NCBI GenBank assembly: GCA_965153355.1 | Contig: OZ231126.1 | Coordinates: 93,372,001 to 93,436,000, forward strand | Reading direction: 5' to 3' | DNA from: Flaccisagitta enflata | Lineage: Eukaryota > Chaetognatha > Sagittoidea > Aphragmophora | DNA length: 64,000 bases | Shown here: positions 8,939 to 28,469 of the stretch, piece by piece | Numbering within the stretch: the stretch's first letter is position 1 | Layout: each line of letters begins with the position of its first letter | Position numbers and translations under genes: made by a program | Notes under the pieces: generated by a model | The model's database searches: none | What the model saw: the letters and a program-made list of their open reading frames with translations, nothing else | Told to the model about the DNA's origin: nothing

Positions 8939-11290
8939 TGCTTGTTCCTCTTCCTCCTCCTCGTCGATCAGTGCTTCGAGGAGGGTGGCTTCATCCTGTA
9001 AAGCTTCGTGCATTACTGTCGCGTGGATCTCTAAGCATTTCTTGCATGCGTAGCTGAACCTGCAGTTCTGAGTTCTGTGGGTTCTTGTGCATTTCAGGCA
9101 CCTGTTTGCGTTTCTCAGGTATTCGACTTTCTCGTCTGGTTTCATGTCCCTAAATTTGCCGCATAGGTCTAGCCAGTGAGAATCGGGGCATAGTTCGCAC
9201 TTGGGCATGATCCTCGCTTGTTCTTGCCCATTCGTTCCTTGTCCGGCCCCCGTCGTGGGGGGTGCCGTTGTTCTTGGGGTGCCGGATAGTTCCGTGAGCC
9301 TCTGGCTTATGTTTTCCTTCTGTTTTGCTCCTACTGTCTGCCATCCCCCGCCGTTTCGGCTGTTCCCTGTTTTCTTTTCTTCCGTCGAAACCGGCTTCCT
9401 GCTTGCCTTTGACCTGTTTGTGCCGGGGTCGTATTCTTTCATGAGCTCGGTGGCTTCCATGTTTTGGGACAGGAAGCTCATTAAATCTTCGAATTTGGGG
9501 TTTTTCAGCCCCTTCTTTGTCACGTGCCAAGCCCATTTGTTCAATAGGAAAGGCAGTTTAGAGGTCAGTATTCTCTTGTAAATGGCCTCTCGGTTGAAAT
9601 CGTCGTCTCTGTCTGTTTCCACTGCCAGAGAGAACACCTCCTCGAGTTTGAGGGTAAATTCTGCGATGGCCTCGTGGTCCTGGGATTTGATTGCTTCTCC
9701 GCTTGTCAAGCTTGCTATCATGTCCTCGGCCGTGTCCCTCTTTTCTCCGTACTCCTTCCTCAGCCTTGCTACGGCTTCGTCGAATGCGGTTTCCGCGTCG
9801 TCTCTTCTCATGCAGCTGGCGACTCTTAGGTAGGCTGTTGACCCGAACCAGAATTTCATCTCCACTAGTTTGTCTGCGTAGGCTAGACCCTCTACTTTCA
9901 TTGTCCTCAGGAACGCGCGCATGTGGCTCTCGAAGTCCACCTGCTTCCCTCTGGCCTCGAATTTGACCTCCGGTCTCTTCCTTTCTACGACTTTTAGCGC
10001 CTCGAGTCGGGAGGGACCTGTCTGTTGCCTTCTCTCTTCTCTGCCCGCTTCCGAGGCCTGAACGGCTGCTACCGCGGCCTTTGCCAGTTCTGAGATTCTC
10101 TCCTCGTCTGACTTTCTTGCTTGTTCTTGATTTATGCTGTCCGCCACCCATTTTGCGGTTCTGTCTGCGTCTTGTTCTTGTGGCGGTTTATTCGCCTTCT
10201 TCGGCCCTGGGGCCTGTACCTCCACGATGTCTTCTTCGTCCCCCAAGCTCCTGCTCCGTCCTTCGGAGCTCCTCTCGTCTGCTTCTTTAGCTCTCTGAAG
10301 CCTGTTTTTCCGGATTTTCTCCTTCTCCTTTCTTACCTTCTCCTTCTCTATCTCTTCTCGTTCTCGTCGTTCTTTCTTTCTCTGAATCTCGGCTTTCTTG
10401 GCGGCCAATTGTCTCTCTAGGTCTTCGACCTCGTCCTCCTTTGACCTGATCTCCCGGTCGTGTACCGACTGTTCGACCAAGTCTTCGGCTTGTTCTTCCT
10501 CTCTCTCGCGGTTTATTTCCTGCTCCGCTTTGCTTGTGGCGGAGGATTTCTTGCTCTTGGACCCGCTCGACGCTTTTGATTTGTCGGCCTGACTCTTTGT
10601 TTTTCCCCCTTTCTCTCCTCCTTCCTTCCCTTTCTTTTTCATCAGCACCTCGAACGCGTTCTTCTTCTGTGTCACCGGCTCTTTTCCCTTCTTGCAGAAT
10701 TTGCCGTCCTTTTCTCTCGGAGGGGGCATTCTGTCATAGCTTGGCTCCGGTGTTGACACTGGGGATGGGGATCTTGATTTTTGCCCTTCCCTCACCGGTG
10801 TCTCATGGCCTAATCCCTTGGGCCAGTCCATTCTGTCGGTAGCCTTTGACCGGGTTGCGTAACCCTTTTTCCCTTCCTTGTCCTTAGGTGCCCCTTCTCC
10901 TATTTCGTAGTCGTCCTCGAAACCCTTCGTCTTTTTTTCGGCTCCCTGAGCGTCTTTTCCGCGCCCTCTGTCCAGGTAGGCTTCGTTCGCTTCCACCTGT
11001 GTTCGTTCCAGCCTTTCCGTGTCGAGGCCTGCTTTTTTGGCCCTGTTCTGTACTCTGGCTACTCCTTTCATGTCCTCGTATAGTGCAGCCTTAGCTCTTT
11101 TCTCCGCTTCTTTGTCTTTAGTCTCGCCTGTCTCCCGTGCCAGTTCGCGCGTTTTTTTCACGCCCTCGGATTTCTTCCTAAGGCTAGTAATAGTCGCGCT
11201 CATCTCTTGGGCGATTTTCTGTTTTTCCCTTTCCTTCTCCTTCTCCTTCTGCGCCTTTGGCGATTTCCCTTCCTTTGTTTTTTCTGGCAT
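8936..11290 (-). CDS. gag: Gag protein of the BEL/Pao element
   Basis: This 784-codon frame starts at ATG 11290-11288, right after the leader repeats. The first 420 residues are extremely rich in Lys and Glu and look like long coiled coil (for example the KKAEIQRKKERREREEIEKE stretch). Residues of about 450-640 form the capsid-like part typical of retrotransposon Gag, with FWFGSTAYLRVASCM and the phrase FESHMRAFLRTM. The C-terminus has a Cys/His-rich nucleocapsid region (CELC ... CLKCTRTHRTQNC ... CKKCLEIH) with the spacing seen in BEL/Pao Gag proteins. It ends in a run of Glu before UGA. The charged N-terminal extension is long for a Gag. It assembles the particle and packages the RNA. Confidence 0.88.
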   Translation of the reverse strand: MPEKTKEGKSPKAQKEKEKEREKQKIAQEMSATITSLRKKSEGVKKTRELARETGETKDKEAEKRAKAALYEDMKGVARVQNRAKKAGLDTERLERTQVEANEAYLDRGRGKDAQGAEKKTKGFEDDYEIGEGAPKDKEGKKGYATRSKATDRMDWPKGLGHETPVREGQKSRSPSPVSTPEPSYDRMPPPREKDGKFCKKGKEPVTQKKNAFEVLMKKKGKEGGEKGGKTKSQADKSKASSGSKSKKSSATSKAEQEINREREEEQAEDLVEQSVHDREIRSKEDEVEDLERQLAAKKAEIQRKKERREREEIEKEKVRKEKEKIRKNRLQRAKEADERSSEGRSRSLGDEEDIVEVQAPGPKKANKPPQEQDADRTAKWVADSINQEQARKSDEERISELAKAAVAAVQASEAGREERRQQTGPSRLEALKVVERKRPEVKFEARGKQVDFESHMRAFLRTMKVEGLAYADKLVEMKFWFGSTAYLRVASCMRRDDAETAFDEAVARLRKEYGEKRDTAEDMIASLTSGEAIKSQDHEAIAEFTLKLEEVFSLAVETDRDDDFNREAIYKRILTSKLPFLLNKWAWHVTKKGLKNPKFEDLMSFLSQNMEATELMKEYDPGTNRSKASRKPVSTEEKKTGNSRNGGGWQTVGAKQKENISQRLTELSGTPRTTAPPTTGAGQGTNGQEQARIMPKCELCPDSHWLDLCGKFRDMKPDEKVEYLRNANRCLKCTRTHRTQNCRFSYACKKCLEIHATVMHEALQDEATLLEALIDEEEEEEQA

Positions 11291-11540
11291 TCTACCCAGC
11301 TCAATCGAGATCTAGTATCGACTTCTCGCCCGATTTGGCTCAATCGAAAAACTAGTCCCGACTTCTCGCTCGAATGACTGGGCTCAATCGAGATCTTGTC
11401 TCGACTTCTCGCCTGGAATGAGGTGATCGAATTGTTTCCTTTCCAGTCTGTGACTGTGAATGACTGATGTGATCGTGAATCGACCCGACTCCCTTCTTTA
11501 CCCGTATGCTGCCTAGGCTCGATGAGCTTTCTAGGGCTTT

Positions 11541-11794
11541 CCTACACTCGGAGAGTGCGGCCTGAATTTAATCAGGACTTCCTACACTCAGAGAGTGCGG
11601 CCCAAATTTAATCGGGACTTCCTACACTCGGAGAGTGCGGCCCAAATTTAATCGGGACTTCCTACACTCAGAGAGTGCGGCCCAAATTTAATCGGGACTT
11701 CCTACACTCAGAGAGTGCGGCCCAAATTTAATCGGGACTTCCTACACTCAGAGAGTGCGGCCCAAATTTAATCGGGACCTACACTGAGAGTGCG
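11541..11794 (-). repeat. 40-bp tandem repeats in the retroelement leader
   Basis: There are six copies of a 40-bp unit (starts 11541, 11581, 11621, 11661, 11701, 11741) and a shortened seventh, between the primer-binding region and gag. Each unit holds a small inverted repeat CACTC-AGA-GAGTG and a CCC...GGG pair around AAATTT. In the RNA this would be a row of hairpins. Such leader repeats could act in packaging, dimerisation or translation; that role is a guess. Confidence 0.85.
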
Positions 11795-11828
11795 AAAAAA
11801 ATTTTTGACTTTTCCAATCCAATCGTCG

Positions 11829-11846
11829 CCTTCGGCGTCCGAGCCA
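11829..11846 (-). other. Candidate primer-binding site
   Basis: Thirteen bases inside the 5' LTR, the minus strand reads TGGCTCGGACGCCGAAGG. It starts with TGG, as a site complementary to a tRNA 3' CCA end must. I do not recognise the tRNA, and the offset from the LTR is larger than usual. Confidence 0.35.
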
Positions 11847-11859
11847 CAATTTCGAATAC

Positions 11860-12424
11860 TGTAAAGTAGCTACAGTAAGATTCCTAACAGACCGACCGAC
11901 GAAGAACCGATAGTACGACAACTTTTAATTGCATGTACAATTTGTATTCTGGGATAAAGAGGGGAAAATGAAATGGTAAATTGATTAGAGCAATGATGAT
12001 AATGAATCGAATAATCTTCTTCTTTATTCTTCTTCTTTATCTTCGGCTTCTTCTTTATTCTTCTTCTTTATCTTCGACTTCTTCTTTATTCTTTGACTTC
12101 TTCTTTATTCTCCTTCTTTATCGTCGGTCCGTCTATTCTTACGTCCATATCATGTCCGATCAGTCCCTCTGTTCGGTCTCTCTTTAAAGCCTTTACCGAA
12201 ATTGGTATCGGGCTTTATCCTCGTCGTCGGACTATTATTTTCTCACTGAAACTAAATCTTATCTCTCCGCGGAAACGATCAGTTGCTCGTATCGACACGA
12301 ACTGAGCTACGAGCTCGATCTATCTCGTATTTGTTGACTTCTCGTCGGCGTAATTTCTTTCCTCCGAGCGGACCGATCGGCTTATGGCTCTCATGACTAT
12401 ATGGTCCGACGGAGGCTCGATACA
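11860..12424 (-). repeat. 5' LTR of the BEL/Pao element
   Basis: This 565-bp LTR is directly repeated at 1087-1651 and should carry the element promoter, because gag and pol are read leftwards from here. It is followed outside by the TAATA duplication at 12425-12429 and then by the MAP9-like gene 0.1 kb away on the other strand. Confidence 0.93.
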
Positions 12425-12429
12425 TAATA
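12425..12429. repeat. Target-site duplication TAATA (right)
   Basis: This is the partner of the TAATA at 1082-1086. Together they prove that the two LTRs belong to one insertion. Confidence 0.9.
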
Positions 12430-12530
12430 CGTTTCATTTTCGTTTTTGGTCTTTTACTCGTTGTTATACCTCAAATGTCTCTAATTTTAGGAACAAACAA
12501 ATACATCAGGCTTGAGGAACCAGTAAAAGC

Positions 12531-21942
<9,412 letters not shown>

Positions 21943-21945
21943 ATT

Positions 21946-22140
<195 letters not shown>

Positions 22141-22212
22141 AAAGAGAAGAAATGAAAAAAAGAAAGAAAAAAACGAAAAAAACAAAAAACAAACAGTAAT
22201 CAAGATCTAAAG

Positions 22213-22218
22213 AATAAA
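22213..22218 (+). terminator. Possible TTLL1 polyadenylation signal AATAAA
   Basis: AATAAA inside an A-rich run about 270 bp after the TTLL1 stop is the only canonical poly(A) signal before DYNC2H1. In such A-rich DNA the match could be chance. Confidence 0.35.
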
Positions 22219-22726
22219 AAAAAAAAATGTCAAACAATCTTCAAATTTCTATTCCGCATCTATACCTGTTTGTCATTGTTGTGGAAAAAAAGAAATCCCG
22301 CTTTCTGTTGCTGTTGCCTGTATTTTGAAGGGTTTTAAATGACCATTTTAATTCTTCACTGCACCCTTGATAAAACCGCGTAGTATGTTGTCTTCCGTTC
22401 AAATATTGCTTATCACACCAATTTGACGCATTTGTTCTCGTCATCATCCATTAAGGTTATACAAAACGGCGAAACTGAATCGGGATTGACAAAAAAATCC
22501 ACATAAACAAAATGTTCCGATGAGGAAGCAAATGTGAAAGAAAGAAAAAAAGAGGAGCGTTACTGCCACTACACCACACTACACTACACTACAGAAAGCG
22601 GACAACATACTGGTTAAGGGCCGTTAAGCAGAAGTCAAAACTGACGTGGTTCTCGTGGAGACGCATAACGGAAGTCACATGAAAAAAAGACATTAATCAA
22701 TTCCAGTCTACTTTTTTTTCATCGAA
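22219..22726. other. TTLL1-DYNC2H1 intergenic region
   Basis: Half a kilobase of mostly unique sequence with a short (CACTA)n stretch at about 22570-22593 and a CRE-like TGACGTGG near 22642. It must hold the DYNC2H1 promoter if TTLL1 and DYNC2H1 are transcribed separately. I do not see a convincing RFX X-box. Confidence 0.4.
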
Positions 22727-23354
22727 ATGGCGGCGACGTCGTCGGGCGGAGAAGACGTGAGGAAAGCGTATCTTATGAATTTCGTCCAACTTTACCTCAA
22801 CTCGAAAAATCCACCGAAAGATACCGGTAAGATGACTTACGACAAGGCGGTATACCGTATTTCTTGCAATTAGCGCCCCGGGCGCTTTTAAAACTAAAGT
22901 GAAACATAGTTATTTTAAACCTCTCTAATGACTAAATGATATTTTATGAAATTTACACTTTGTAACAATTTTTTTTTTAAATATCAAATTAGTTAATCAC
23001 AAAAAAAGAGAATAATTTATTGTATAGCATCTAATTTTCATATGGTTTCTACCAAAAAAATCAAATTTCTAATGAATTTTCTATCTTTTTTTTCAAAAAA
23101 TCACCCACATCATTAGCTCATTCTTTCATGAAAAAGAGGGGGGGCGTTAATTAGAAGGGGGGCGATAAATGCAAGAAATACGGTAGTCAGTTTTTACTAA
23201 AGTGTTGGCGTGCGGATTATGGTCACAGGCCTTTCTTTAGTGATTTTCCTGGCAGAGCCAACCGGGCTCTCTCCTCACAATTCTACAGAGCCCGACGGAA
23301 AAACAGCGAGCCCGGAAAAAATCAATGCTGCCATCAATGCATTGGGCAGGTTAA
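22727..23354 (+). CDS. DYNC2H1: DYNC2H1, exons 1 and 2
   Basis: Exon 1 (22727-22826) begins ATG with MAATSSGGEDVRKAYLMNFV, matching the start of the IFT dynein heavy chain (human MANGTADVRKLFIF). It ends ACC G|gtaaga. Exon 2 (23256 to 23354 or 23349) opens after cctggcag and joins in phase to give TEPTGLSPHNS and on to INAALGR-type sequence. The strongest donor, CAG|gttaag at 23349, leaves the wrong phase for exon 3 at 37717. A weaker GT five bases on (TTAA|gtgacg, exon end 23354) restores it. A missed micro-exon in the 14.4-kb intron is the alternative. Exon 1 is certain by position and similarity; exon 2 rests on splice sites and phase. Confidence 0.75.
22853..23185. mobile_element. MITE in DYNC2H1 intron 1
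   Basis: A 333-bp segment has perfect 16-bp inverted ends, TACCGTATTTCTTGCA at the left and its complement at 23170-23185. Subterminal parts also mirror each other (TTAGCGCCCC against GGGGCG). The ends carry TA, as in Tc1/mariner-type MITEs. AT-rich centre, no coding frame. Confidence 0.8.
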
Positions 23355-23885
23355 GTGACGAAAATGGCTAAAAAACATTTTGGTAGCAGTACTGACATGA
23401 GAATCACTTGTAAACGCCAAAAAAAGTGTCACTAACCAATAATACAGCAAATGGACTAATGAAAAGACGAACAAAAGGACGGACAGATGGGAAAGATAGC
23501 ACAACATAGCAAATTGTAGAGTCGTGTGCACACGACTTAAGAAAATGGAACCTTTTGCTCATCAAATTTTGATTCGTCCTCGCATCTCTATAAGAGGGTC
23601 TGTCCCTTGGTAGGTCTGAATGTCTGTCTGAATGTCTGAGTGTAACGCGAAAATTTCTAAACGTGATTTCTATGGTTTCCTCTTCATTTCTCTTCATGTC
23701 TCTTCATTTCTCTTCATGTCTCTTCATATCTCTTCATGTCTCTTAAATCTCATATATCTCGTATGTCTCTTTCATCTCTTTTGTCTCTTTTATCTCTTTT
23801 GTCTCCTCAATGTCTCCTAAATGTCTCCTATATCTCTTATGTCTCCTACTTCTCTCATTTCTCTCATATCTCTTATGTCTCTTAT
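23355..23885. repeat. Start of DYNC2H1 intron 2: dispersed repeat and TCTCTTCAT tract
   Basis: A copy of the palindrome-ended family (perfect AGTCGTGTGCACACGACT at 23520-23537) is followed by about 200 bp of variants of CATGTCTCTT up to the first tRNA copy. No coding signal. Confidence 0.65.
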
Positions 23886-25949
23886 GTCGCCTGATCCAAA
23901 GTCAGGCGCCTTATCCATTAGGCCACGCGGCCACTGATGGTGACGGCTTCTCCCATTTCCCACCCATTTTCTCTCATAAACACTTTACTCGTTTTTGTCA
24001 AAAAATCTCTTGACCACGAAGGGACTCAAACCCTCAGTCTCCTGATCCAAAGTCAGGCGCCTTATCCATTAGGCCACGCGGCCACTGATGGTGATGGCTT
24101 CTCCCATTTCCCACCCATTTTCTCTCATAAACACTTTACTCATTTTTGTCAAAAAATCGCTTGACCACGAAGGGACTCGAACCCTCAGTCTCCTGATCCA
24201 AAGTCAGGCGCCTTATCCATTAGGCCACGCGGCCACTGATGGTGATGGCTTCTCCCATTTCCAACCCATTTTCTCTCATAAACACTTTACTCATTTTTGT
24301 CAAAAATTCGCTTGACCACAAAGGGACTCGAACCCTCAGTCTCCTGATCCGAAGTCAGGTGCCTTATCCATTAGGCCACACGGCCACTGATGGTGACGGT
24401 TTCTCCCATTTTCCACACATTTTCTCTCATAAACAATTTACTCGTTTTTGTCAAAAAATCTCTTAACCACAAAGGGACTTGAACCCTCAGTCTCCTGATC
24501 CGAAGTCAGGCGCCTTATCCATTAGGCCACGCGGCCACTGATGGTAATTGTTTCTCCCATTTCCACCCATTTTCTCTCATAAACGCTTACTCTGTTTTTG
24601 CCGTACCCTGACCACAAAGGGACTCGAACCCTCAGTCTCCTGATTCGAAGTCAGGCGCCTTATCCATTAGGCCACGCGGCCACTGATAGTGACGGATTCT
24701 CCCATTTCCCACCCATTTTCTCTCATAAACACTTTACTTGTTTTTGTCAAAAAATCTCTTGACCACGAAGGGACTCGAACCCTCAGTCACCTGATCCAAA
24801 GTCAGGCGCCATATCCATTAGGCCACGCGGCCACTGATGGTGACAGCTTCTCCCATTTCCCAACCATTATCTCTCATAAACACTTTACTCGTTTTTGTCA
24901 AAAAATCCCTTGACCACGAAGGGACTCGAACCCTCAGTCTCCTGATCCAAAGTCAGGCGCCTTATCCATTAGGCCACACGGCCACTGATGGTGACAGTTT
25001 CTCCCATTTCCCACCCATTTTCTCTCATAAACACTTTACTCGTTTTTGTCAAAAAATCTCTTGACCACGAAGGGACTCGAACCCTTAGTCTCCTGATCCA
25101 AAGTCAGGCGCCTTATCCATTAGGCCACGCGACCACTAATGGTGAGGGCTTCTCCCATTTCCCACGGATTTTCTCTCATAAACACTTTACTCGTATTTGT
25201 CAAAAAATCTCTTGACCACGAAGGGACGAGAACCCTCAGTCTCCTGATCCAAACTCAGACGCCTTATCCATTAGGCCACGCGGGCACTGATGGTTACAGC
25301 CTCTCCCATTTCCCACCCGTTTTCTCTCATAAACACTTTACTCGTTTTTGTCAAAAAATCTCTTGACCATGAAGGGACTCGAACCCTCAGTCTCCTGATC
25401 CGAAGTCAGGCGCCTTTTCAAAGTGAGGCACGTTACTGATGGTGAACTCCCCATTTCCACCCATTTTCTCTCATAAACACTTCTCGTTTTTGTCAAAATC
25501 TGTGACCTGAAAGGGACTCGGGCCCTCAGTCTCCTGATCCGAAGCCAGGCGCCTTATCCATTAGGCCACGCGGCCACTGATGGTGATGGCTTCTCCCATT
25601 TCCCACCAATTTTCTCTCATAAACACTTTACTCGTTTTTGTCAAAAAATCTCTTGACCACGAAGGGACTCGAACCCTCAGTCTCCTGATCCAAACTCAGA
25701 CGCCTTATCCATTAGGCCACGCGGGCACTGATGGTTACAGCCTCTCCCATTTCCCACCCGTTTTCTCTCATAAACACTTTACTCGTTTTTGTCAAAAAAT
25801 CTCTTGACCACGAAGGGACTCGAACCCTCAGTCTCCTGATCCGAAGTCAGGCGCCTTATCCATTTGGGCCACGCGGCCACCAATGGTGATGGCTTCTCCC
25901 ATTTCCCATCCATTTTCTCTCATAAACACTTTACTCATTTTTGATCTCT

Positions 25950-26022
25950 TGACCACGAAGGGAATTGAACCCTCAGGGTCCTGATCTGAAGTCAGGCGCC
26001 TTACCCATTAGGCCACGCGGCC
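25950..26022 (-). tRNA. tRNA-Arg-like gene with TCA anticodon
   Basis: A 73-nt cloverleaf of the array family. Anticodon stem CCTGA/TCAGG encloses loop CTTCAGA, so the anticodon is TCA, which would read UGA. The B box is GGTTCAATTCC. The D loop reads GGG instead of GGA, so A20, an arginyl-tRNA synthetase identity base, is lost as well. The unit lacks the spacer T6 run seen in others (ttttgatctctt), so termination may be poor. Probably a decayed copy. Confidence 0.65.
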
Positions 26023-27157
26023 ACCGATGGTCATGGCTTCTCCCATTTCCCACCCATTTTCTCTCATAAACTCTTCACTCATTTTTGTCAAAAAATCTCT
26101 TGACCTCGAAGGGACTCGAACCCTCAGTCCCCTGATCCGAAGTCAGGCGCCTTATCCATTAGGCCACACGGCCACAGATGGTGATGGCTTCTCCCATATC
26201 CCACCCATTTTCTCTCATAAACACTTTACTCATTTTTGTAAAAACATCTCTTGACCACGAAGGAACTCGAACCCTCAGTCTCCTGATCCGAAGTCAGGCG
26301 CCTTATCCATTAGGCCACGTGGCCACTGATGGTGATGGCTTCTCCCATTTCCCACCCATTTTCTCTCATAAACATTTTACTCATTTTTGTCAATAAATCT
26401 CTCTACCACGAAGGGACTCGAACCCTCAATCGCCTGATCCGAAGTCAGGCGCCTTATCCATTAGGCCAGGCGGCCACCTATGGTAATGGTTTCTCCCATT
26501 TCCCACCCATTTTCTCTTATGAACACTTTACTCATTTTTGTCAAAAAATCTCTCAACCACGAAGGGACTCGAACCCTCAGTCGCCTGATCCAAAGGCAGG
26601 TGGCTTATCCATTAGGCTGCGCGGTCACTGATGGTGATGGCCTCTCCCATTCCACACCCATTTTCTCTCATAAACACTTTACTCGTTTTTGTCAAAATAT
26701 CTCTTGACCACGAAGGGACTCAAACCCTCAGTCACCTGATACGAAGTCAGGCGCCTTATCCAAAAGGCCACGCGGCCACTGATGGTGATGGCTTCTCCCA
26801 TTTCCCACCCATTTTCTCTCATAGACATTTTACTCATTTTTGTCAATAAATCTCTCTACCACGAAGGGACTCGAACCCTCAGTCGCCTGATCCGAAGTCA
26901 GGCGCCTTATCCATTAGGCCAGGCGGCCACCTATGGTAATGGCTTCTCCCATTTCCCACCCATTTTCTCTTATGAACACTTTACTCATTTTTGTCAAAAA
27001 ATCTCTCAACCACGAAGGGACTCAAACCCTCAGTCGCCTGATCCAAAGTCAGGTGCCTTATCCATTAGGCTGCGCGGTCACTGATGGTGATGGCCTCTCC
27101 CATTCCACACCCATTTCCTCTCATAAACACTTTACTCGTTTTTGTCAAAAAATCTCT

Positions 27158-27230
27158 TGACCGCGAAGGGACTCGAACCCTCAGTCTCCTGATCTGAAGT
27201 CAGGCGCCTTATCCATTGGGCCACGCGGCC
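27158..27230 (-). tRNA. Well-formed tRNA-Arg body with TCA anticodon (UGA-reading)
   Basis: The anticodon loop is CTTCAGA in an intact CCTGA/TCAGG stem. The acceptor stem is fully paired and better than consensus (5' GGCCGCG against 3' CGCGGTC, one G-U left). The B box GGTTCGAGTCC and downstream T6 are intact, and A20 is kept. If transcribed and charged it would be an opal suppressor carrying arginine. Its spacer is about 10 bp shorter on the upstream side. Confidence 0.7.
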
Positions 27231-27601
27231 ACTGGCTTCTCCCATTTCCCACCAATCTTCTCTCATAAACACTTTACTCGTTTTTGTCAAAAAATCTCTT
27301 GACCACGAAGGGACTCGAACCATCAGTCTCCTGATCCAAAGTCAGGCGCCATATCCATTAGGCCACACTGCCACTGACGGTGATGGCTTCTCCCATTTCC
27401 CACGCATTTTCTCTCATAAACACTTTACTTTTTTTTGTCAAGAAATCTCTTGACCACGAAGGGACTCGAACCCTCAGACTCTTGATCCAAAGTCAGGCGC
27501 CTTATCCATTAGACCACGCGGCCACTGACAGTGTTGGCTTCTCCCATTTCCCACCCATTTTCTCTCATAAACACTTTACTCGTTTTTGTCAAAAAACCTC
27601 T

Positions 27602-27674
27602 TGACCACGAAGGGACTTGAACCCTCAGTCTCCTGATCCCAAGTCAGGCTCCTTATCCATTAGGCCACGCGGCC
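27602..27674 (-). tRNA. tRNA-Arg-like copy with TGG anticodon
   Basis: The array unit has anticodon loop CTTGGGA, anticodon TGG (proline CCA). This change is not a CpG transition. The B box reads GGTTCAAGTCC, which still fits. Probably neutral drift in an array member. Confidence 0.6.
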
Positions 27675-28469
27675 ACTGACGGTGATGCTTTCTCCCATTT
27701 CCCACCCATTTTCTCTCATAAACACTTTACTCGTTTTTGTCAAAAAATCTCTTGACCACAAAGGGACTCAAACCCTCAGTCTCCTGATCCAAAGTCAGGC
27801 GCCTTATCCATTAGGCCATGCGGCCACTGACGGTGATGGCTTCTCCCATTTCCCACCCATTTTCTCTCATAAACACTTTACTCATTTTTATCAAAAAATC
27901 TCTTGACCAGGAAGGGACTCAAACCCTCAGTCTCCTGATCCAAAGTCAGGCGCCTTATCCATTAGGCCACGCGGCCACTGACGGTGATGTCTTCTCCCAT
28001 TTCCCACCTATTTTCTCTCATAAACACTTTACTCGTTTTTGTCAAAAAAACTCTCAACCACAAAGGGACTCGAACCCTCAGTCTCATGATCCGAAGTCAG
28101 GCGCCTTATCCATTAAGCCACGCAGCCACTGACGGTGATAGCTTCTCCCATTTCCCACCCATTTTCTCTCATAAACACTTTACTCGTTTTTGTCAAAAAA
28201 TCTCTTGACCACGAAGGGACTCGAGCCCTCAGTCTCCTGATCCGAAGTCAGGCGCCTTATCCATGGCTTCTCCCATTTCCCACCTATTTTCTCTCATAAA
28301 CACTTTATTCGTTTTTGTCAAAAAATCTCTCGACCACGAAGGGACTCGAACCCTCAGTCTCCTGATTCAAAGTCAGGCGCCTTATCCATTAGGCCACGCG
28401 GCCACCAATGGTGATGGCTTCTCCCATTTCCCACCCATTTTCTCTCATAAACACTTTACTTGTTTTTGT

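Larger units (their letters stand above)
1087..12424 (-). mobile_element. Complete BEL/Pao LTR retrotransposon, minus strand
   Basis: This is an 11.3-kb element bounded by two direct LTRs of 565 bp (TG...CA ends) and a TAATA target duplication. On the minus strand the order is LTR, leader with 40-bp repeats, gag, single in-frame UGA, pol (protease, reverse transcriptase, RNase H, integrase), a 1.85-kb gap, an extra zinc-knuckle ORF, and LTR. The domain order with integrase last, together with the RT and integrase signatures, points to the BEL/Pao superfamily. By eye the LTRs differ at one position only (ctcactaaaac near 1475 against ctcactgaaac near 12248), so insertion is recent. No frameshift is seen in gag, pol or the third ORF, so the copy may still be active. 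It sits between TMEM138 and the MAP9-like gene and interrupts neither. Confidence 0.93.

Noticed and set aside
22219-22726. RFX X-box upstream of DYNC2H1
   Set aside because: I looked for two GTTGCC/GTNRCC half-sites in inverted order and found none convincing, only single partial matches.
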